The position numbers were made by a program, and so were the translations under genes. Below, piece after piece: positions 1-11,454 of a DNA stretch of 64,000 nt; position 1 is the first letter of the stretch, and each line of letters begins with the position of its first letter. Under the pieces are notes generated by a model. The model saw nothing but the letters and a program-made list of their open reading frames with translations. It was not told where the DNA came from and searched no databases. Origin of the DNA: Agrypnia vestita (lineage: Eukaryota; Arthropoda; Insecta; Trichoptera; Phryganeidae); NCBI GenBank assembly GCA_016648135.1, contig JADDOH010001981.1, forward strand, positions 186,001 to 250,000. Reading direction: 5' to 3'.

Positions 1-110
1 GCGTTAATTAATAAATAAATGTTCTTGTGTATCGTTGATGATTTTTTTAACGCTTCGACAGGCTAAAACACATCACACAACATCCAATCTTGATGAGAAA
101 AGTTTATTGT

Positions 111-185
111 GACCTCGCCAGGAATCGATCCTGAAAGCTTCGATATGAGAAGCCAGTTTCATGCCCGCTGGGCTGCGACGGCCGC
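111..185 (-). repeat. tRNA-derived SINE head, decayed
   Basis: Read on the minus strand, this stretch has a B-box-like GGATCGATTCC (one base off the usual GGTTCGANTCC). Upstream of it lies an A-box-like CGCAGCCCAGCGGGC at tRNA-like spacing. The acceptor and anticodon stems do not pair well, so it is better read as a SINE head than a working tRNA. The flanks (1-110 and 186-507) show no recognisable gene. Confidence 0.4.
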
Positions 186-507
186 ATTTGTGTCATTGTG
201 ATTTTAAGTCCCCTTCGTCATATTCCGCCATTAGCGAGCTAATGAACGAGCTTTAGGGTTTCATTATTTGTTGTGTTATTGACGCTGCGCGGCCGTGTTG
301 TTCGGCAAATTGTTTAAGTCGGTATCAAGTAGATCAAGGTTGCAACCGTTTTCAATATTTTATGTATTAACTTTGTATTCCGCATCAATTTGTTTTTTTC
401 TAGGGTTGTCCAGAAGAAGGGTAGGTGTGTCATCAGTCACGCAGTTTATTGTACTCTCTTGCTGACGTATGCCTCATCCGTCAGAATTTTTATATTCTTT
501 TATTATT

Positions 508-982
508 AAACTAGCTGGTCGTACCCGGCATTGCACGGGTTAAGGATTACGTAAAAAATAAGTTTGTGAGGGAAAACAAAGGTTCCCCTATTCTCTAAAA
601 AATCAATGTTTCCATTTAATGTTAGCATTAGTTATTGTAACATAACTGTAATACTTAGATATATGGTATCGCAGACTTTTTTGTAGTTATTAATGTCCTC
701 TATAAAACTGTAGTACATCACTTTGCTCTATTATCAAAAATTTCCGCAGCGTACCTACGCGATATAATTTTTTAATATTTTTTTTCACACGTTGGGTTAT
801 ATTAATGAAGTTTTCATATAGATCCTTAACGTTTTTGAAAATATTCTATAGCCTATATTCATCAGAGATAATGTAGAATTCTAAATGTGAAAGAATTTTT
901 CAAATCGGTCCAGTAGTTTCGGAACCTATTCATTCAAACAAACAATCAAATCTTTCCTCTTTATAATATTATTAGTATAGAT
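508..982 (+). repeat. RTE-derived non-autonomous element, copy 1
   Basis: It begins with AAACTAGCTGGTCGTACCC followed by GGCATTGCACGGGTTAAG, and ends in a TTATAATATTATTAGTATAG tail. The same head occurs at about 3165 and 9791. A conserved head with a TATAATATTAGTATAG tail is typical of short RTE-derived elements in insects (family knowledge). No coding frame survives. Confidence 0.6.
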
Positions 983-1011
983 GACGTCAAAAATGACATA
1001 ATTTTATTTTA

Positions 1012-1430
1012 TCGACGATGGAAAGCCAAAAGAGCGTTAGTGATTATTTAGAATTTTACAGGAGAATAAAATAATGTTTTTTCAATCTGAATTTGCAAAT
1101 ATTTGTTTTATTATTAAAAGTGCTCTTGTAGCGCAGTGGGTACAACATTGGCTTCCCACCGAGGGTTCCGGGTTCGATTCCCGGTGAGGCCAAAATTTTA
1201 ATCAATGTGATATACTCAAGCCTGGGTGTTTTGTGATATATTTCGCTTCTGGAATTGAGGCTCCTGGCCTGTTGAGGAGTAAAAAAAAATTACCAGGTGT
1301 GCTTTGGATAAACGAATATGAAAATCGTTTAATAATAAAAGAAACATTGACAACATCAGTTGACTGAACTTTCTTTTGCTCTCCTGTAATGTCCAAAATA
1401 ATCACTAATGCCCTTTTGACTTTCTACCCT
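1012..1430. repeat. Inverted-repeat element around a tRNA-like SINE head
   Basis: The left arm (about 1012-1115) and the reverse complement of the right arm (about 1325-1430) align over roughly 100 bases. Both carry CAAAAG(A/G)GC(G/A)TTAGTGATTATTT, then TTACAGGAGA, then TTTTATTATTAAA. Arm identity looks like about 70 percent by eye. A tRNA-like head (1122-1191) lies between the arms. It could be a fold-back element or two opposed copies of one repeat. Confidence 0.45.
1122..1191 (+). repeat. tRNA-derived SINE head
   Basis: An A-box-like TAGCGCAGTGGG and a perfect B box GGTTCGATTCC sit in a CCGGG/CCCGG T-arm. The anticodon stem around CTTCCCACC does not close and the acceptor stem is only partly paired. 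It is therefore a SINE-type pol III promoter rather than a tRNA gene. Confidence 0.55.
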
Positions 1431-1431
1431 C

Positions 1432-2592
1432 GATGTATATTTCGGCCGCTAGTCAAGGATGTGAGAGCGCTATCTAGAGTTGCATAACGTCTTGATAACG
1501 TAAGTTATGGACGTTATAGAATGGAGAAATATGCCTTTTTTACTTCTTATACCTCATTATTATTTGAGCCTTCTCGTAGCGTTAGTGATGGATTACGTAG
1601 AGAATTATATTTTTTTGTACCTCATTTTATACACCTCATCATTATTTGTACTATCTGGTAGCATTAGTGATGGACATCGTTACTTAGAGAATTATATATT
1701 TTGATTAATAATTAATACCAATGACGCATATGCAATATAGTAATTGATGCTCTTATTGGTTTTAATATTCATTAAATTGAAATATCACAAAAAAAAAAAT
1801 GTTATTCAGAGTTTTTAATTAAACAGCATAAAATCAATGTTTTCATTTTATTCAAATACAATTTTGAAATCGTACTAATTTTGAAAACTGAATGAGATCA
1901 GCTCTTGGATAGAAAGTTACAGACGGATATTTGGAGTTTTTATTATTTTTTGTTGTTACGGACCACTCCAGCGTGTAAATAAATAACTTCATTTGCATGC
2001 TTTTCGTTAACGTGTGATTTTTGAATATTAAGCCATCTCTCGAATAACAATATCGCAATATTTGTGAAATAAAGAGGATCTCAAAGTTGAATTATTACGA
2101 CGCAGTGGCCGCGAAGAGCGTAGGTGTTCCCTTGTTTCCCACCCGTGCCCGGGGCTTATTGTCTATTGCGTGATGTCATGAAAAGGCAACCTCATTTATT
2201 ATGCCAAGCAAACTTTTCAGCAGGAGCCAGCGCTGCCTGAAAGTTTCCCATAGCCACTTCGCTAAATTCGCAGACTGAGTAAACCAGGCAGAAGCTCCGC
2301 ATCCCCGCGTCATTGTGCTTCCTCGCGAGCAACTTTTAAAAAATCACTTAAACTTCCCTCGAAATAACACCTTGGGAAAACACCTCAAATCTGCAAAAAA
2401 TTCGCATGTCGCCTGAAATAACAAAGATAAAAATACCACTTTGGAAATTATATCCAAAAAATCGAAAATCTTTATTTGTGGGGCGTGAGAGCAAAGGCAG
2501 CAATATCAAAAAAAATAATAATTACTAATTTATAATGTTATGTATATTCAAGAACATATTCATATTTGTGAAGTTGTAATTTGTAAGTTGAA
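1432..2592. other. Non-coding stretch; one GC-richer unique-looking block
   Basis: No gene is recognised. Most is AT-rich, with a local doublet of the phrase TAGCATTAGTGATGGA-like sequence near 1580 and 1660. Positions 2095-2390 are GC-richer and share no obvious repeat with the rest of the window, so they may be unique host sequence. Confidence 0.3.
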
Positions 2593-2867
2593 ACCAAATT
2601 AATTAATCAATTAAAAAGACATACAGAAAAATCTAATTCACGAAAAAATATAAGGCTACTACTGGGATTCGAACCCAGGTCGCCTTCTTTCCGGGGCCGG
2701 TGCTCTGACCACTAAGCTATAGCAGCCATCTATGCTATAGCTTAGTTAGTGGTCAGAGCACCGGCCCCGGAAAGGAGGTGACCTGGGTTTGAATCCCAGT
2801 AGTTTTCGTGAATTAGATGTTTCTGTATGTCTTTCTAATTGATTAATTAATTTGGTTTTAAAATTTA
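2593..2867. repeat. Large fold-back of two opposed tRNA-derived SINE copies
   Basis: The left arm (2593-2727) and right arm (2733-2867) are near-perfect reverse complements. Each carries a tRNA-like head, an AATCTAATTCACGAA-type body and an AATTAATTAATTTGGTTT-type end. The left copy reads as a tRNA on the minus strand (2654-2726), with a seven-pair acceptor stem (GCTGCTA/TAGTAGC), a D arm and a T arm GGTTCGAATCC. Its anticodon stem does not pair. The heads meet at about 2730, so a transcript would fold into a long hairpin. Confidence 0.7.
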
Positions 2868-3163
2868 TAATGTACTGAATTCATTTTTTTATAGGAAACA
2901 TAGCCAATACATTATAGGATACGTGATTTTTAAAGGTATAGATACATAAAATTTAAAATTCAGTACATTTTTTAAATTTTTTTAGATATCCCTGCCTTTG
3001 CTTTTATGTCCCACATTTATCGAAAAAAAAAACATGATTTTTTCAAAACAAGTGTTTTAATCATCCTAGTAATGGTGCAGAGGAGAAACATAGGACAATA
3101 CCTGAATTATTATTACTAAAAATATATTATGATAATAATTATTTGCACTCTATATTATAATAA

Positions 3164-3706
3164 ACTAGCTGTTCGTACCCGGCATTGCACGGGTTTAGGA
3201 TTAAGTTGAAAATATCGCCTATGTTACTCGCGAGTCCTAAAGAATAAATTTCCAAATTTTGAGTCCGATCGGTCAAACGGTACAGATTTGCATCGAAAAT
3301 ATGTCAGGAGGGGGGAGGAGTGTGAGAATAGGGGCAAAATATCGCCTATGTTACTCGCGAGTCCTAAAGAATAAATTTCCAAATTTTGAGTCCGATCGGT
3401 CAAGCGATACAGATTTGCATCGAAAATATGTCAGGGGGGAAGGGAAGGGATATGAGAATAGGGGGGAAATATCGCCTATGTTACTCGCCGAGTCTTAAAG
3501 AATAAGTTTCCAAATTTTGAGTACGATAGGTCAAACGATACAGATTTGCATCGAAAATATGTCAGGGGGAAAATGTTGCCTATGTTACCCGCCGGGTCCC
3601 AAAGCATAAGTATGCAAAATTTGAATCGAATCGGACAAACGGTGTGGATTTGTATAAAAAACAGACAGATAGACAGACAGACATTGAGTTTTATAGGCAT
3701 AGATTT
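3164..3706 (+). repeat. RTE-derived element, copy 2, with internal tandem units
   Basis: It has the same head as 508 (CTAGCTGTTCGTACCC). Four diverged units of about 95-135 bases follow, each with a 'cctatgttac(t/c)cgc' start, an 'agtccgatcggtcaa' core and a 'catcgaaaatatgtcagg' end. It closes with (ACAG)-rich sequence and TTTATAGGCATAGAT. Short open frames here are by-products of the tandem repeat and not genes. Confidence 0.65.
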
Positions 3707-3711
3707 ACTTT

Positions 3712-4730
3712 CAATAACTACCGGCCTTTAGTGGCATTTTATTATTCCAATTTTCAAATTTTCGACAATTTCCTGGTATTCTAAATGTTAAATAATATTA
3801 TTAAAAAATATAGCTTCATAACAAAAAGATTATATTCTTATCCACCTAATTTTTATATTTCAAAAGATATTGATACCTACTTCACTTCAATTTGTGTCGG
3901 TTTTCTATCAAATTACAGTCCCCAGAAGGGCATTCATTTATTAAATAAGAACTTATTGTTAATTAATAAAATATCTGAACCTGCGTGTTTTCATTAGGTA
4001 CTTAATATTTCTCTTCATTATAAAAAAAGTGTGATCTCTTAGTTATTTTTAATCAAATTTAGTATTATATCCGTATTGGATTTGAATAAAAAACCAACCG
4101 GTTTCAGAAATATACTCGAGTTTATAATAAAAAACTAAAGCGAAACGTAAAATTATTGTAGTTTGTTAAAAAAAAATAAGTCTTCTTAAAAATAGAGACG
4201 TTGAATTAAGCAATCAAGATTTCTCATGATTTTCAAACCATTTATGGAAAAATTTTCATTATTTTGCATATATGGAATTTTGGTATTTAATTTGTCATTT
4301 ATTTACAAATAAAATATCTAAAAGTAGCATAATAACCGATTTCCAATAAACTTCATTGTAAAATTGGAACCAATTTGAAAAAAAATGTAAAAAAATTGTT
4401 ATTAACAAATTAATGGCTTATCAGATTAAAAAATCCGTGAGATGCATTTTAGATATTTTATTTCTAAATACGTAGATAATCTTCTATTCTGTCTCGGAAA
4501 AATCTGCACCGGGGAAACACAAATCTTAGCCATGACGGTAGCTCACTGAATGTTCGTTTTTCAAAACTTTTATAATATAAAAATATACTAAAAAAATAAA
4601 ATAAATAATCATCTTTTGGAAAATCTGAAGATGGCTCTTTATATTTTATAGCATCTTAGATGTATCACTCCTTGTGTTAAATGAATATTTTATATTTTTT
4701 AAATAGCTAATTTAAGTTGGAGCACTCCAG
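3712..4730. other. AT-rich non-coding stretch
   Basis: Nothing recognisable as a gene or structured RNA. The sequence is AT-rich, and its short open frames lack any family motif. Confidence 0.3.
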
Positions 4731-4734
4731 GGAG

Positions 4735-5510
4735 AGGTCGACTTTATTCTTCTTCTTTTTCTTTTATCAGATCTGGTGATCTGTGATACAGAAAACTACG
4801 CCTTCTGCGATGACGAGGTCCAGCTATCCCTCCATATTTTTTCGGTGGTCTTCCTGGTGAATTTCATTCGCTGCTGTGTGCAGGAGTCTGTCATTGTCCA
4901 TTCTGGCTACGTGATCTCTCCAGAATCTCCTTCTGGATCAACTCCATTGTGCTAAGTCCTCTATTTTGCAGGTTTACCTTATGTCTGCATTTCGGGCATA
5001 ATCACCAAGATTTTTTTCAGTAAAGGAACTTCTCAGCACTTTCAGATATTCTGTGGACTCCTTTGGTGCGGACAGTGTCAGCCCGCGTCTCTACAGCGTA
5101 AGTCAAAATAGGTCGCACACATGTGTTGTATATCTTGACTTTGCTTTCAATATGCATATTTTTGTTTTTCCAGACCAAATTCTTGAGACACCCTGAGACG
5201 ATGGATGCTTTATTAACTTTTTATCGGACTTATAGATCGCTATGGCTACAGATTTCTACATCTAAATATCTGAAGCTCACGACTTGTTCCACAGGCTCAT
5301 TATCAATACTCATATTGCTAAGCTTTTAGTTTTATTGACTGCTATTGATGTATTTACCCCTTGCAATGCAATGTGGAATTTATACAGCATTCTCTGCAAG
5401 TCATCTTCAAACTCTGCTATTATTGCAGCGTCATATGCGTAACATATTACATTGATTATTGTCTTACCCATTTTGTATCCCGATCGATTTTATTCCAGGA
5501 ATTAAATGTA
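4735..5510 (-). pseudogene. RTE-clade retrotransposon, decayed RT C-terminal part
   Basis: Translating the minus strand in pieces gives a decayed YxDD box (read as YAYDAAIIAE, normally YADDAALIAE) near 5430. It is followed by EDDLQRML-like, then FRYLDVEI, then VSGCLKNLVWKNKNMHIESK, then TCVRPILTYAVETRAD (about 5085-5130), and finally SRRRFWRDHVARMDND and GRPPKKYGG near 4830-4920. This order matches the thumb and C-terminal part of insect RTE endonuclease-reverse transcriptases. Several stops and frameshifts interrupt it and the 5' part is missing, so it is a dead 5'-truncated copy. Confidence 0.75.
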
Positions 5511-6574
5511 ACAGTACACTCGTACAAAATTTATTTGCATTTTTTTGCCACCGAACAGATGGGGTTTCTGAATGCTATAAGTGCCCGCCGACATATCCCT
5601 TTACTCGTTCTAAAGTGGCGCAGTGTGTGGAATGAAAATATTTGACACCTGTATTTGTCTTAACGATAAAGATCTGGAAACTCGATCCCTCCGAAGCATC
5701 TTTCACTTTTCTTATTTCGTAACCAACCACTCACTCTCCATTATTGTCATGGTATTGGGTGACTAGCACGAAAATTAAATTTTCCAACATTTCCCATATA
5801 AAAATAAAATAATCACAACTTTGTTCTAATCCACTTGACTTTTGTTATAAAATTCAATATATTTCGGTAGCGATGCTCTCTTCTTCAAGACAATGAATAA
5901 ACTGTAATTAATATTGAAATATAGGCAGATAAGTAATGGTGTGAGTGTGGTTGGAAGGGGTGTGGTTACAAATTATGAAGGTATAAAATAATTATAATGA
6001 AAAAAGGTTTATGAGGGGGCTCTTTACAAAGTTTATTTGATTATTTATAATATTTTAGTTGTTATTAATACTTTTCTTTCCTAATTTTTAATATTTCTAG
6101 ACAAATGAAAACCCCTAAAATGCTGAAACCGGTATTTAAATCAAACGAGGGATTAGATTATATTAGATATTAGATGGTTTGCAAAATTTCTAAAAATTAT
6201 ATTTTTAAGAAATCTCAAATGCTCGTTACCATGTTACATTAGATTACATATTACAAAGTTTCTTGATATTTTTCTTATTTAAAAATTGTTTCAATTCTTA
6301 CAATTTAATTGATAATTACCCGATTTTTTCATTATTTTTTTATTGTTATATAAAGTGTATTTTTTCAAAGTATAAAATGCTGGATGTATGAAATTTGATG
6401 ATAAACAAATACAAATTTTTTCCATTGAAATTTATCCTTGAAAATCCTTGAAAAATTTTTGTGAAATGGATGACTATGTAGGTGTAATTATATGGATGTA
6501 TGCATGTACAATTATGTACATCGATGCATGTAAGTATAATCATATCGATGTACGCATATTTAGGTAAACGTTGA
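5511..6574. other. Non-coding stretch with a possible Penelope-type end
   Basis: No gene is recognised. On the minus strand near 5860-5905 there is CTTGAAGAAGAGAGCATCG followed by CTACCGAAATATATTG. The same arrangement recurs near 52050-52090 and loosely resembles the hairpin-plus-GAAA ends discussed for 14424-14512. The rest is AT-rich. Confidence 0.3.
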
Positions 6575-7050
6575 ATTCTATTTCATTATTAATTATGGAT
6601 AGGTTTAGATCCAAAAACTTTATGCTTGAATCTTTTCTAATTTAGAAATTAGAAAAGAATATACCTAAAAGATACCTTAGGAGGTGAATTTAATGTTTCT
6701 ATGAAGTTATTCTAAAATTTTAGGAATATTTTAAGTTGCTTATACAGGCCATAAGCCCTGAGGCACCCTATAAAGACTCCCATACACGTTTTACATATAA
6801 ATAGCTTCGTAACTGTGAGAGTTCTATAATTTAAAAAAAATATTTATCTTTGTCAATTATTATTTATCTATAGACAAAATCGAATAATTGTGTTCTCAGA
6901 ACATATATGTTTACCTACATATAAAAATAGTATAACTTTAAACAACTATCTATACTATGTCAATTCTGTAATTTTTTGATGTTCTACTCTTTAGATTTCT
7001 TGTATATATTATTATGTAAAAGGTACTTCTGTGCCGTATATTTAAATAAA
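6575..7050 (+). repeat. Dispersed repeat R-A, forward copy
   Basis: About 475 bases recur in reverse orientation at 12640-13115. Shared landmarks are CATAAGCCCTGAGGC, AAATAGCTTCGTAACTGTGAG, ATTGTGTTCTCAGAACATAT and GTACTTCTGTGCCGTATAT. Shorter related pieces lie at 19905-20156 and 28429-28600. The body may be the 3' part of a LINE, but no diagnostic domain survives. Confidence 0.6.
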
Positions 7051-7106
7051 TAAATAATCATTCAGATTTTAATAATCACAATATTCTGTACGCCAGTTAT
7101 ATATGC

Positions 7107-7422
7107 AGGGGTACCAGAGCTAGCAGCAGAAACTTGGCCGGTAGATTCCTGACTATGTTATGAGTCTAAAATGTTCAAGCAACCATGACCTAATATCAAT
7201 AGTTGATGAATTTTTCATAATCGACATAAGTTACTGTGATGATAGTTCAACGTTTTGCAAAAAATAAGTAAAAAACATTGAGGAAAAAAAATGCAAATTT
7301 TGATATTGCATATCTCCATAACTATTGATATTGGGCCATGGTTGCCTGAACATTTTAGGCTCATAACGTAGTCAAAAATCTACCTGCCAAATTTCTGCTG
7401 CTAGCTCTGGTACACCCTGTAT
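7107..7422. mobile_element. Fold-back MITE, ends CAGGG(G/T)...ACCAGAGCTAGCAG
   Basis: The left end reads ACCAGAGCTAGCAGCAGAAA. The right end is its reverse complement with a few changes. The inverted arms run roughly 130 bases (ATTCCTGACTA, GTTATGAGTCTAAAATGTTC, ACCATGACCTAATATC) around a central CAACGTTTTGCAAAAAATAAG. Partial copies occur at 15968-16932 (split by a Penelope-like element), 34440-34625 and 62400-62600. No transposase is encoded, so it is non-autonomous. Confidence 0.7.
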
Positions 7423-8370
7423 GTACAAGATATGCCATAAGTTATTGGATTTTTAAAAATCAAAATCGTGAAAATAGCAGATCGTAGATAAAAAACTTTT
7501 CATAGTCTTCATTGTTTATATGAGATCGAAAAGAGCGAAAGTTAATTACTTTATGAATTTGTATATTTTGCTTTTTGTACTACGTAGCCTGAGTTCTATA
7601 CCTGAGAAGCATATTCCAGAATACTACGATATGAGAAAAATAGTGCCTTTAAAGTGAACTGATGTGAAGATCTTTGTTTACACACACACATACGGAAAAC
7701 GAAACCAAGCAAAGATGATAAAACATATAGAATATAACACTAATAAAATAATTAAAGGATATAATAATACGGATTTTGTGGATACGACACACGTACTTCA
7801 TATCAAATAACTTGGTTAGGTTCATAAACCAGATACGTTTTGTTTCAATACAGCGACTGTTAAAACTTTTGAAAATAATAATTACATTAATATTGAAACT
7901 AGAAAAAAGAAAACACAAACCAATGATTCTCGGCCGGTGCCGCGAAGGTGTTTTTTTTTAAATAAATTGTCTATTTATTAGCTTGAAAATTAATACGTTT
8001 TCATCAAAAATTATTCGCCCACTGTGAGATAATTCGAGACTGTTTGAAATCCCTCGCCAAGAATTTATGCCACTCCAATTAGTATTCTGTACGAGAGTAT
8101 CATAATCGATTAAAAATTTCGTTGCTCGCAAATTAAGTCGAGTTTTTACATTAAATTTATAATACTTTTCAAATTATAATCTTCAAAGGCAGAGTTATAA
8201 ATTAGCATTCAAAATGTTTTTATTGGAAAAAACATCTTTAAGGCATATACCTTCTATAAACATAAAATTAGTATTGTTGCTTACACTTTGATGAAAATAT
8301 GAAACATATTATATCGTCAAGACAGACTAAAACTTAAAATTGCGCATTATCGACGTCTCTCGAGCGGTTC
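7423..8370. other. AT-rich non-coding stretch
   Basis: No gene, structured RNA or clear repeat was recognised. Overlapping short frames on both strands at 7650-7960 have no family motif. Confidence 0.3.
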
Positions 8371-8374
8371 ACAC

Positions 8375-8740
8375 AAATCTTCTTCTTATGATGCCATCTC
8401 CCATCGGAGGTCGGCGATCATTCTGACGGTACCACTGCACGGAGTGTCTAGTTACACTTATACCAGTCCCTCAAGTTACGCAGCCAGGAGATGCGGCGTC
8501 TTCTTATGCTTTTTTTACCACTCATTTTACCCTGGGTGATGAGTTGGTATTGAAGTTATTTTGGTCCTCTCATAATATGTCCAAGATACTCCAGCTTTCT
8601 TATCTTGATAGTTTGCAGCACTTCTCGATCTTTTTCCATACCCCAGAAGACTTCATCATTCATCGCTCTATCCACCCAGGACACTTTCAATATGCGTCTA
8701 TAGATCCGTGTCTCAAAAACCTCGACTATGCGGATTAATT
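8375..8740 (-). pseudogene. Non-LTR retrotransposon 3' remnant
   Basis: The minus strand reads in pieces as VFETRIYRRILKVSWVDRAMNDEVFWGM, then LQTIKIRKLEYLGHIMRGPK, ending in a GRRRISWL-like run. This is the C-terminal pattern of insect RTE-like endonuclease-reverse transcriptases. A second copy of the same segment, about 70 percent similar by eye, lies at 51361-51695. Frame breaks and missing 5' parts mark both as dead. Confidence 0.6.
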
Positions 8741-8755
8741 CTTGGTATATATAAG

Positions 8756-9349
8756 TAGCGATGGGCCCGCTCTGTACTAATTACTACAATGCAGTACTAC
8801 ATTACATTGAAGTGTACACTTCACACCTTTTTAAGTTTATTGTACACTACAAACTACACATACTTCAAAGTTATCGAAAGTACAGACTTCAAATAGTACA
8901 CTTCATTTTAAAGCGAACACTACAAAGTACACACACTTAGAAAGTTATTGAAAGTATGTGTACATACTTCAAATAGTACATTTTTATGTGAAATTTTTGG
9001 AAAGTCGATTTAGATAAATGAAGAAATTTTTGGAAATCGAAACAACCCCCCCTCCCTGGTTTTGAAGCACTTCTTGTAGGTCATTACAATTTTGTAGTAA
9101 CTACTACAATTAGTTCACTTCATTAGTACTACAATTTTGTAGTAGTAGTTCACTTCATTAATACTACAATTAGTTCACTTCATTAGTACTACAATTAGTT
9201 CACTTCATTATTACTACAATTTCGTAGTACTACATTAGTTCACTTCATGTAGTTTTTACTACAATGTAGTGTAGACTTTGTAGTCTTCAAACTGGTGATC
9301 GTGTGTGTGTTGTAGTCTTCATTTTGAAATGTAGTTTTTCCCTTCGCTA
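8756..9349 (+). mobile_element. hAT-like non-autonomous element rich in ACTACAA
   Basis: The ends are TAGCGATGGGC (left) and CCCTTCGCTA (right), inverted over about 10 bases and typical of hAT ends. They are flanked by tatataag and attataag, an imperfect 8-bp target duplication. The interior is built from ACTACAA, TAGTTCACTTCATT and GTACACTTC motifs and encodes nothing. A second copy in reverse orientation starts near 36137 and is broken by a MITE and a LINE. Confidence 0.65.
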
Positions 9350-9788
9350 ATTATAAGTTGTAGACTTAGGTTACGGTTACAAAATAATGGCTCATTCTTA
9401 GAAACATATATTCTTATTCTTGCGATCTGTATTCGAGTTTTTACTTATTGAGATGGATCCAAGTTCTCATTGACGCATAAAAACTATAAAATTTTATAAA
9501 TATGGAGAAACTAGTTGAACATTCGACAAACCAACATTTTTTGCACAAAAGCAATGTTATTTTTCTGACAGCGTGCTAACGCGACCAGTTGAATTCGAGT
9601 CCAGTGATTTTGCATAGTAAATAAAAGTTTAAATCATTTTTAGTATTTCATTTGCCCCCCAAAAAGCCACTACCCCATGACAATATAGTTGGTTTAACTT
9701 ATGCCGCAATATAGTTGTTTTAATTTATTTTATTATTTAATAAAATGATATAATATTGTGGGTCAACTAGATCTGAATGATTTATATT
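9350..9788. other. Non-coding stretch
   Basis: AT-rich, with no gene seen. A weak internal doublet of 'caatatagttg' occurs near 9680 and 9710. Confidence 0.3.
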
Positions 9789-10056
9789 AAAAACCAGCTG
9801 TTCGTACCCGGCGTTGCATGGGTTAAGGATTAAGTTGAAAATAAATTTGTGTGGGAAAACAAAGATTCGATTCAAACGGTACAGATCTGCATCGAAAATA
9901 TATCAGGGGGAGGGGAAAGGGTAAAAGAATGGGGGGAAATGTCACCTACGTTACCCGCCGGGTCCTAAAGCATAAGTATGCAAAATTCGAATCGAATCGG
10001 ACAAACGGTGTACATTTGTATAGAGAACAGAGAGACATTTAGTTTTATAGGTATAG
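9789..10056 (+). repeat. RTE-derived element, copy 3
   Basis: It has the same head (CAGCTGTTCGTACCCGGCG) as 508 and 3164, a single internal unit with GTTACCCGCCGGGTCCTAAAG, and an ATTTAGTTTTATAGGTATAG end. It is shorter than copy 2 because it lacks the tandem expansion. Confidence 0.65.
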
Positions 10057-10730
10057 TTAATAAAAAAAACTTTGATAAAACTTTTATTCTTGTTTTAAAT
10101 TTGAAGCTCGACTACATAATTAAATATCGAAGTACCTATTGTGCATCAAGCTTTCTCGACTAAAGTTTGTATGGGAAAAATAAAAACGGGTTTTTTACGT
10201 TTTTCCAGGCAATTTTTCCAATTTTTCTCTTCATAAGAACCTTCCTCGGACTCCAACAAATATTTGAAAAAAATAATTATCCGAATTGGTCCAGTCGTTC
10301 TCGAGTTATGCGCTTAGCAACACATTTAGCCATTCATTATTATTTATATAGATTAACAAAGTGAAAGATTCATACAACACTTCATACACGATGTGTGTAA
10401 GTATGAGGATGCTCCATAAATAAGTTGTTGTATTGTATTGTATTGTCAATGTTGTATTGTGTAGTACGTGAATGCTACAGGTAATAGAGTTGAAACTGTT
10501 GGTTACTTCATCTCTTGGAAATCGAGTCAAGTGAAATATGTATAAGATTATTTTATCATTAACGTGTACACCCGCGAAAAATCACGAAACATCATTATTA
10601 TTTATTTATCTATACATACATATATTATCTACATATACATAAAAGCCTGTCAAATGTCGAAAACAGGAAGCGTAAATTAATGTTTCGCGTCTTATCTAAG
10701 CTAATGCTTTTACAATGGTATATTTTTGAC
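10057..10730. other. Non-coding stretch
   Basis: No gene is recognised. Near 10180-10350 the phrases 'cggactccaacaaatatt' and 'ccagtcgttctcgagttatg' look like the lower part of another RTE-derived element. Confidence 0.3.
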
Positions 10731-10801
10731 GGCCGTGGAAGAGCGGTGGTGGACATGTCGGTTAGTTGCCGTCCGCACGTTCGAGGTTCAAGTCCTTCGA
10801 T
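10731..10801 (+). repeat. tRNA-derived SINE head
   Basis: A B box GGTTCAAGTCC and a D-arm-like AGAGCGGTGGTGGACA lie at tRNA-like spacing. The stem pairings are poor, so this is probably a SINE 5' end. The following 200 bases come from a different source (see 10815-11050). Confidence 0.45.
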
Positions 10802-10814
10802 ACAATTAATTTAT

Positions 10815-11050
10815 TGATAGAAACATTTGACGAACGATTTATTTCATGAAATGGAACTGGCCACTGGATATATGCCGCATGTCTTCGCCAATAAATTGGA
10901 AACAATTGAACGCTTGAAAACCAACATTCGATGCAGTATTGCCAAAATACAGCCTGATTTACAGCGAAAATTGGACCTCCAGATTATGCCATGCACGCGC
11001 CAGCCATGGCGGTCGCATGCCCGCAATTATATTCAAATATTATTGCCATA
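10815..11050 (+). pseudogene. Possible C-terminal fragment of a Tc1-like transposase
   Basis: One open frame of about 74 codons contains LETIERLKTNIRCSIAKIQ and DLQRKLDLQI, then RSHARNYIQILL. This resembles the tail after the last catalytic residue of Tc1/mariner-group transposases, where a 'L..L..NI...I' helix precedes a 'GGH' segment. No catalytic residues are present. The assignment rests on a weak motif and could be wrong. Confidence 0.35.
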
Positions 11051-11454
11051 AAATTATGTGTCAAATAAAACTCATTTCATGGATATTAAAAAAAGTTTTT
11101 TGTATTTCATTTCAATTTAAAGTTTTCCGTCTCTAAAAAATCACCCTTTGTTAAGATATTTTATATGTGCAATTTTCATCGTCCCCCCAACAGATAAATT
11201 GAAAAAAACAATAATTCAACTTTTAAGAGGCTGTAATTTTTAAAGAGTGAAGCTAATCTATTGATATTTGATATAAAGTAACTACACTCTAATGTATAAA
11301 AGCACAGAAATATATATATTCAACAGATGTTTCGACGTCTCATAAAAACTTAACTCGTTATGTATTCCGTTTCGTTATAATTATATATTATTTACGTAAT
11401 AAAAACGCCCCATCTATTTTGTCTTCGGATATTATAACCATGCTTTATTATAAA
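11051..11454. other. Non-coding stretch
   Basis: No gene is recognised in this AT-rich sequence. Confidence 0.3.

Noticed and set aside
2654..2726. Functional tRNA gene on the minus strand
   Set aside because: Acceptor, D and T arms pair, but the anticodon stem does not, and the copy is half of a SINE fold-back.
3259..3731. Overlapping open frames on both strands
   Set aside because: They repeat the same short peptide because they lie in the tandem units of an RTE-derived element; no domain.
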